Below, one piece after another: positions 7,357-11,380 of a DNA stretch of 11,380 bases (its first letter is position 1; each line of letters opens with the position of its first letter). Location of the stretch: positions 1 to 11,380 of the forward strand of contig JBLHKB010000195.1 of NCBI GenBank assembly GCA_047619315.1. Direction: 5' to 3'. Origin of the DNA: JBCCRV01 sp047619315 (GTDB lineage Bacteria; Myxococcota_A; Polyangia; Polyangiales; Houyiibacteriaceae). Below the pieces are notes generated by a model. It saw only the letters and a list, made by a program, of their open reading frames with translations, did no database searches and was not told where the DNA came from. A program made the translations under genes and the position numbers.

Positions 7357-7368
7357 CGGTATTTACCG
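7357..7368. repeat. Second short palindrome next to the 19-bp one
   Basis: CGGTATTTACCG is a perfect 5-bp inverted repeat (CGGTA and TACCG) around TT, 7 bp beyond the 19-bp palindrome. It could be part of one composite regulatory site. Alone, a 12-bp palindrome can occur by chance. Confidence 0.25.
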
Positions 7369-7432
7369 GTCCCAAGTCTTCCAAAAGCAGGCAGAAAACA
7401 CGTTGTGCTGTTCCCTCGCGAGTGAACACTTT

Positions 7433-7452
7433 CTCACGCAGACGTTCGTGAG
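7433..7452. repeat. Inverted repeat upstream of the pentapeptide gene promoter
   Basis: CTCACG (7433-7438) and CGTGAG (7447-7452) form 6-bp arms with an 8-nt gap. They end 20 bp before the proposed -35 of the pentapeptide gene, a position where a regulator could bind. The arms are short, so this is tentative. Confidence 0.2.
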
Positions 7453-7472
7453 GGCTCGTCGGGAGTTGTCGA

Positions 7473-7500
7473 TTGCCCGGATCAAGCAGCCTCGTATGAT
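7473..7500 (+). promoter_or_regulatory. Likely promoter of the pentapeptide gene, leaderless layout
   Basis: TTGCCC (7473-7478, 4 of 6 to TTGACA), a 16-nt spacer, and TATGAT (7495-7500, 5 of 6 to TATAAT) precede the GTG start by 6 nt. Transcription would begin at the GTG itself. The lack of an SD before this start supports the reading. Confidence 0.5.
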
Positions 7501-7506
7501 GACGCT

Positions 7507-8094
7507 GTGAGGGCCTTCAATGTCGAAACGTCGTTCTATGAGGACGCCCATGTGGGAGGTGTCGACCTCACTGGCCAAGTCGTGCCGAGGGTGGAGGCGC
7601 TTAGCACCGTGTTCGAGCGGATGGTGCTTGCGGGCTCGCGGTTGGAGGGGTGGACCTTGGAGCAATGCCAGCTGCGCGACTGCGACCTAAGTAACGCCGT
7701 ACTCGACGAAACGATCATCGACGATGTGCATTTTCAAGGATGCAAGTTGGTCGGTGTCGACTTTGCGGGTGGGTCCGCCATGACGTTCCGCGCACGATTC
7801 ACGGAGTGCTCGCTGCGCTTGGCCGTTTTCACCGGCGTCAATTTGCGGGGCGTGCGATTCGAGAGCTGCGACCTTCGCGACGTCGACTTTACGAAGGCGG
7901 ATTGCCGACGCGCCGACTTTTCGGATTGTGATCTACGCGGAGCTATCTTCGACCAAAGCGACCTTCGCAATGCTGACTTCTCACGTGCGCAGCATGTCTT
8001 ATTCGATTCCGGTCAGAATCAAATACGCGACACCAAGATCTCCGTGGCACTCGCTGTCGCGTTTGCTCAACGCCACGGGTTCGTTGTTGACTGA
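7507..8094 (+). CDS. Pentapeptide-repeat protein, Qnr/McbG-like
   Basis: This 195-residue protein consists mostly of pentapeptide repeats (A/C-D/N-L/F-x-x), which fold as a right-handed square beta-helix. Clear coils run from about residue 50 to 165: CDLSNAVLDE, FQGCKLVGVDF, VNLRGVRFESCDLRDVDF, ADCRRADFSDCDLRGAIF and SDLRNADFSRA. The protein ends in a helix-like segment after IRDTKISVALAVAF and finishes HGFVVD, resembling the C-terminal end of Qnr proteins (about 218 residues), which protect DNA gyrase by mimicking DNA. McbG is about 187 residues. A gyrase or DNA-mimic role is possible but not shown: many such proteins have other or unknown roles. The GTG start is chosen because ATGs at 7496 and 7499 are out of frame. 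No signal peptide is seen, so it is probably cytosolic. Confidence 0.88.
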   Translation: MRAFNVETSFYEDAHVGGVDLTGQVVPRVEALSTVFERMVLAGSRLEGWTLEQCQLRDCDLSNAVLDETIIDDVHFQGCKLVGVDFAGGSAMTFRARFTECSLRLAVFTGVNLRGVRFESCDLRDVDFTKADCRRADFSDCDLRGAIFDQSDLRNADFSRAQHVLFDSGQNQIRDTKISVALAVAFAQRHGFVVD

Positions 8095-8123
8095 CGGATC
8101 GCGTCGCCAGACCCAAGGGAGTT

Positions 8124-8399
8124 TCACGCGGGCGCCGACAGGAGCAACGCGAGAGGAACCGCCCCGGTCCAGCACACGGCGGCGACAAAGTACGACCACC
8201 CAGCCAGCGCGCGGTCGGGCCCACCGGAGTTCTGGAACGCAACTCGTCGACCCGTTGACGGTCATGCACCGCCCCCAACGGTGAAGCCGCCGATCACCCT
8301 GGGGAGCCCAAGTATCGCCAAGAAGACCTCGATAGGCTCCCAGGGCGTGAGCCGTGGAACAACCAGCACCACCGCGACCCACACGACCCATTTGGTCAT
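8124..8399 (-). pseudogene. Small membrane-protein gene interrupted by an in-frame TGA
   Basis: I do not recognise this family. From the ATG at 8397-8399 the minus strand encodes MTKWVVWVAVVLVVPRL, a first membrane segment, then WEPIEVFLAILGLPRVIGG and a Gly-rich turn ending at TGA (8262-8264), giving 45 residues. The same frame continues without a break for another 45 codons through RVAFQNSGGPDRALAGW and a second membrane segment SYFVAAVCWTGAVPLALLL, stopping at 8124-8126. The other two frames across 8124-8262 give arginine-rich, unlikely protein. Both halves have similarly high third-position GC (about 78 percent, counted by eye). A single change, for example CGA to TGA, would explain the interruption. 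No ATG, GTG or TTG lies in the frame directly after the TGA. A 45-residue functional protein alone is also possible. It converges on the pentapeptide gene 29 bp away. The rest of 8095-8475 shows nothing convincing beyond the possible -10 before the next gene. Confidence 0.45.
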
Positions 8400-8463
8400 G
8401 GAGAGAGCTAAAAGCCGTCGAGCGCGAAGCATCCTGGACGCTAGCACCAAGCGCAGCCTGAGG

Positions 8464-8469
8464 TAGAGT
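8464..8469 (+). promoter_or_regulatory. Possible -10 element of the propeller gene
   Basis: TAGAGT (4 of 6 to TATAAT) is 6 nt upstream of the ATG, matching the spacing seen at three other first genes in this window. No convincing -35 is seen (CTAGCA at 8441-8446 matches only 3 of 6). It overlaps the GAGGTAGAG that could act as a distant SD, so the two readings compete. Confidence 0.2.
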
Positions 8470-8475
8470 CCGCCC

Positions 8476-10572
8476 ATGAGAGTAGTCCCTCTAATCCTCG
8501 CACTCACGGCCTGCGGCGGCAGCGCTCTTCAGCTGCCCACCACCACGCCTCAGACTTTGGCCCTCGGCGCCGAAGCCTGGGATGTCGATTCCGTCACGGA
8601 CCTTGAAGTCATCCACGACATCGCCCGCGGCCCAAGCGGCATCTACGCTGCCACGAGCAACGGGGTCTATTTGTTCCAGGCGGGTTCTCAGGAGCGCGTC
8701 ACGAGGGAAGACACATCTGCTGTTGCGGCGATCGGGAATGGAGTGTTCATCGGGACCGGCGAGACCATCCGCGCCCTCGACGGCGACGCCGAAGCGCATC
8801 CGCCCATTGGCGAAGTCCATGACCTCTACGCCGACGAGAGCGGACAGCTTTGGGCAGCGGGTGCGCTCGGAGTCGCGCGACGTGACGCTTCTGGCGAATG
8901 GTCGAGTTTTGGCGACGCCGTTTCCGCTCGTCGGATTTTCCCCGGCGTCACAGGCGAGCTTTGGATCGCCACGGCGCGCGGACTCTGGCGCGTTCACGAC
9001 AACGTCATCGAGGAGCACGGCGAACGCTCGCTTCCAGGTCCTTATGTCCGCAGTGTCTTGTCCATCGCACAGGGTCGCGCTTTCGCCCTCGTTCAGGACG
9101 GGACCGCCTCCTACCTGAGCTACTACGACTCCGAGCGCTGGACGCACTACACACTGGCGGACTTTGACGAGGCGGCCGTTAGCCTCGGCCGGGCGGGTGG
9201 CTCCATCGTGCTCTTCACTACGAGCTACACGCTTCGCATCGGCGACGCTTCCGTCACGGCGGGCGTCCCTCTAGTGGCGCTCGAGCGCAGTGAGCACAAC
9301 AGCGCGCTCATCTACGAGGGAACTGGCGGCGTTCCGGCGCGAGGACCCGTCGCCGATCTTGGCGCCGCGCCGCCCTTGCATCTCGCCCGTATTCCGGTCC
9401 AACACGAGGCGCCTCCAGCGCCCGGTTGGAATGTGTCCGTCTCGACAACCCGCACTCACGCCGCTTACGACGCTTGGCAACTTGGTGATGATGCCTACGT
9501 CGCCGACGCGAATCGCGGCGTCCAAGCGCTTGGAGATTCTGCGGAGGGCCGCTTCTTGCGAACGCGTTCGCTGCTGACAGAGCGTCTTCGTTTGGTCAGC
9601 GACGCGCGCCGTCAAACTTGGCTCTTGAGCGACGATCACCAGCTTGGCCGATGGGACGAAGATCACTTTGAGCTCGTTTCGGGTCCGGCGGACTACGTGG
9701 TCCACGCCCTCGCCGCCGATGACGCGGGGGTGGTGATCGCGTGCGTTTCATCGACACAGAACGTCGTGACGCTCTTCCGCAGAGCGGGCGACGAGTGGTC
9801 GCAGATGCTGCAGCGGACTCTTCAGTTCGCGGCGCCCGCACCTGTTCCAGAATATGCGGACGCCGAGGCGGCTGCGGAAACCGTGCCTGTCGCGGGCGTG
9901 GTCGTTCCAGCAGAACGCCTCGCCGGAGTCACGCACTTGGCCGTGCGCGGCGACGAGGTCTGGCTCGGCATCCGTGTCGCAGGTGTTGAAGGCGAGCGAC
10001 AGCGCGGTGCCGTAGTCCTGAGCCTCACGTCCGAGAATACGCTCTACCACCACTCAAACGCCGAAGGTCCGGGCGCGCTGCGCATGCCGGACACCTTCGA
10101 GAACATCGAGCTGAACGATGCCGGCATGGCGTGGTTCAGCACCGTCGTTGGGGCTGTTCGCCTGGGGAACTCCCAGGCCGTTATCTTTGGCGAAGCACGC
10201 GGCGTTCGTGGCGAAGTCGTGGGTGATGTCTTGGTGGCGCCGGCGAACAAGATCTGGCTCGCCGCCGCCGAAGGCCCTGGCTACTACTTTCGCCAGAACT
10301 TCGAGTTCCGTATGCCGAACGACGTCATCGCCCACCGGCCAATATCACTGACGCTCGCCGCGAATGGCGACATGTGGGGCGCAGGCCCGAGTGGGCTCGT
10401 TCGCTACCGAGATGGCGAGTGGAGCGTCTTCGGCGAGAGCGTCCTCGGTGAAGCCCAGGCTATCAGCGAGACCTCTTTCGTTGCCGTCGAGGGCGACGCC
10501 GGCGGACGCGTGTGGGCGCTCGGTCGAAACGCGCTCTGGATCATCACCGAAGCGCCAGTCATCACGCCCTAA
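8476..10572 (+). CDS. Large beta-propeller-like lipoprotein
   Basis: This 698-residue lipoprotein has a very short signal, MRVVPLILALTAC (lipobox LTAC, Cys13). The body has recurring motifs of the form Gly-x-(I/L)-(W/Y)-x-A-(A/T)-x-x-G-(L/V) followed by a basic residue or aromatic and then W-x-x-(F/Y): SGIYAATSNGVYLF (54-67), SGQLWAAGALGVAR with EWSSFG (122-146), TGELWIATARGLWR (159-172), GDEVWLGI, NKIWLAAAEG, NGDMWGAGPSGLVRYRDGEWSVFG, and finally GRVWALGRNALWII near 678-690. This pattern resembles the sensor propellers (Reg_prop/two-component-type) of bacterial proteins, but no kinase or other domain is attached. A role in binding or signalling at the envelope is inference. Residue +2 is Gly, with no Asp retention signal. 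No strong SD lies at a good distance; GAGGTAGAG is about 11-16 nt away. A -10-like TAGAGT (8464-8469) lies 6 nt from the ATG. Confidence 0.88.
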   Translation: MRVVPLILALTACGGSALQLPTTTPQTLALGAEAWDVDSVTDLEVIHDIARGPSGIYAATSNGVYLFQAGSQERVTREDTSAVAAIGNGVFIGTGETIRALDGDAEAHPPIGEVHDLYADESGQLWAAGALGVARRDASGEWSSFGDAVSARRIFPGVTGELWIATARGLWRVHDNVIEEHGERSLPGPYVRSVLSIAQGRAFALVQDGTASYLSYYDSERWTHYTLADFDEAAVSLGRAGGSIVLFTTSYTLRIGDASVTAGVPLVALERSEHNSALIYEGTGGVPARGPVADLGAAPPLHLARIPVQHEAPPAPGWNVSVSTTRTHAAYDAWQLGDDAYVADANRGVQALGDSAEGRFLRTRSLLTERLRLVSDARRQTWLLSDDHQLGRWDEDHFELVSGPADYVVHALAADDAGVVIACVSSTQNVVTLFRRAGDEWSQMLQRTLQFAAPAPVPEYADAEAAAETVPVAGVVVPAERLAGVTHLAVRGDEVWLGIRVAGVEGERQRGAVVLSLTSENTLYHHSNAEGPGALRMPDTFENIELNDAGMAWFSTVVGAVRLGNSQAVIFGEARGVRGEVVGDVLVAPANKIWLAAAEGPGYYFRQNFEFRMPNDVIAHRPISLTLAANGDMWGAGPSGLVRYRDGEWSVFGESVLGEAQAISETSFVAVEGDAGGRVWALGRNALWIITEAPVITP

Positions 10573-10641
10573 GAACGTGGTCTCTTCAACGCGTCATGCT
10601 TGATTGGTGTGCGCTTGGTCAAAACGTGCTCTGGATCATCA
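10513..10641 (+). repeat. Diverged 34-bp direct repeat, 95 bp apart
   Basis: Positions 10513-10546, inside the propeller gene's last codons, and 10608-10641, in the following gap, are identical at 30 of 34 bases; the 13-base block GCTCTGGATCATC is shared exactly. The first encodes WALGRNALWIIT, the second in its own frame encodes CALGQNVLWIIS. Beyond the second copy a 3-base insertion precedes more similarity. It looks like a decayed copy of the propeller gene's 3' end. The remaining gap sequence (10642-10712) holds a short CCTCG/CGAGG inverted repeat but no T-run. Confidence 0.7.
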
Positions 10642-10712
10642 GCACCGGGCCTCGCGCCCGAGGGCTGGCCGCGCTCTGGCGTGTCGCGAGAGAATCCGGC
10701 ATCCTGGTACGC

Positions 10713-11380
10713 ATGATTCGCTTCCTTACGATCCTCGCCCTCCTCACCGCTTGTGGAGACGACGACCAACCCATCATGGGCATGGACTCGGGCCCCGGTT
10801 TTGACGGTGGTCCCGGTTTTGACGTCGGCCCGATGCCAGACGCCGGCCCCGGTGAGAGCGATGCTGGACCTGGCTTTGACGCCGGCCCTCCGAGCGGTTT
10901 CGTCGACCCTGCCTGCGCCGACGGCATGTACACGGAGACACTCCCGGATCCCACGGCGGACATCAGCGACATCACCTTTGATGGCGACATCGGCGGCTTC
11001 ATCGACGCGATCCTCGACCGCCGTTACCCGGTGGGTGCTGCGCTTGTTCGCGGTGGCCGCATGAACACGAGCTTCGGCCAAGACTGCGACCTGCTCTTTG
11101 CGGGCAGCCCAAGCAGCGGTGACGACATCCACCGGAGACTCAACACCATCGTCCACGAGTGCGGCCACATCTATGACTTCTTTCTCTCGTCGCGGCCGAG
11201 CGCGTCCTACTACATTACGGGGGACCTCACGCTCACGTGCGATCGCGGCGATACCACAGCGCGAGGCGGTGACACTTTTGAGCGCTCGCTTCTGACGAGT
11301 GACTCGTTTCAGCCTGCACGCCCTCCCGGCTCCGGCCGCGGCCTCGACAGCTACGCCGACGTCTACCTCATCGGGCAGGG
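10713..11380 (+). CDS. Lipoprotein with HECGH zinc-protease-like motif (runs off right edge)
   Basis: The visible 222 residues begin with a lipoprotein signal MIRFLTILALLTAC (lipobox LTAC, Cys14), then an acidic stretch and a low-complexity tether (25-61) with GPGFD repeated three times plus DAGP units. The folded part starts near 62 and includes TIVHECGHIYDFF: H148, E149 and H152 form an HExxH motif, the zinc-binding and catalytic signature of gluzincin or metzincin-type metallopeptidases. The third zinc ligand would lie downstream and is not identified; the segment ends at YADVYLIGQ. The start at 10713 is chosen for the signal peptide; an in-frame ATG at 10596 would add 39 residues derived partly from the repeat. 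Four Cys after the lipobox (68, 125, 150, 176) may form disulfides, though C150 is inside the motif. Protease activity is inferred; a non-catalytic relative remains possible. Confidence 0.8.
   Translation, partial: MIRFLTILALLTACGDDDQPIMGMDSGPGFDGGPGFDVGPMPDAGPGESDAGPGFDAGPPSGFVDPACADGMYTETLPDPTADISDITFDGDIGGFIDAILDRRYPVGAALVRGGRMNTSFGQDCDLLFAGSPSSGDDIHRRLNTIVHECGHIYDFFLSSRPSASYYITGDLTLTCDRGDTTARGGDTFERSLLTSDSFQPARPPGSGRGLDSYADVYLIGQ

Noticed and set aside
8262..8264. Selenocysteine insertion at the in-frame TGA
   Set aside because: The residues around it are a Gly-rich turn between membrane segments with no redox motif, and no hairpin of SECIS type was recognised just after it.
10569..11168. 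199-residue open frame on the minus strand
   Set aside because: Antisense to the HECGH lipoprotein, which has a signal peptide, stalk and motif in order.
1..11380. CRISPR array, transposon, tRNA or rRNA
   Set aside because: No regularly spaced repeats, transposase motifs, terminal inverted repeats or RNA gene signatures were seen on either strand.

Overview
The window is GC-rich chromosomal DNA that most likely comes from a Myxococcota (deltaproteobacterial, Sandaracinus/Polyangiales-like) genome. The main evidence is a protein with a MYXO-CTERM-type C-terminal sorting tail at 6363-7283, low-complexity Asp/Ala/Gly/Pro linkers behind signal peptides, many lipoproteins, and a DUF1592/DUF1552 secreted pair of the kind common in myxobacteria and planctomycetes. 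The assignment comes from protein architecture only, not from a marker gene.

Layout from left to right. The left edge holds the N-terminal part of a secreted gamma-glutamyltranspeptidase (minus strand, 1-396). It is preceded and overlapped (ATGA junction) by a small gene (393-751, minus) that reads as one protein only if one base is added to a C4 run at 611-614. Divergent from these is an orphan lipoprotein (787-2157, plus). It converges on a two-gene minus-strand operon: a c-type-haem DUF1592-family lipoprotein (3669-5264) followed, again through an ATGA overlap, by a Tat-exported DUF1552 protein (2299-3672). Glutathione synthetase gshB (5392-6330, plus) diverges from that operon. It converges on a cysteine-rich repeat protein with a MYXO-CTERM tail (6363-7283, minus). 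Next come a short regulatory-looking intergenic region with several palindromes, a plus-strand pentapeptide-repeat protein with a Qnr-like C-terminus (7507-8094), and a broken or readthrough small membrane-protein gene (8124-8399, minus). The right part holds a 698-residue beta-propeller-like lipoprotein (8476-10572, plus) and, running off the right edge, a lipoprotein with an HECGH zinc-protease-like motif (10713-11380, plus).

How the genes fit together. Most of the products are exported: one likely exported transpeptidase, four lipoproteins, one Tat substrate and one predicted cell-surface protein. The window therefore looks like a stretch of envelope and surface functions with the cytosolic enzyme gshB among them. 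ggt and gshB both act on glutathione but are not in one operon. No phage, transposon, CRISPR array, tRNA or rRNA is visible.

The observations most worth checking are: (1) a repeated promoter layout in which a -10-like hexamer lies exactly 6 nt before the start codon with no good Shine-Dalgarno, suggesting leaderless mRNAs; (2) two small genes each broken by one change (a homopolymer frameshift and an in-frame TGA); (3) a diverged 34-bp copy of the propeller gene's 3' end lying just beyond that gene, in frame with the next one; and (4) a strictly spaced cysteine-repeat surface protein. No clearly new multi-gene defence or biosynthetic system was found.
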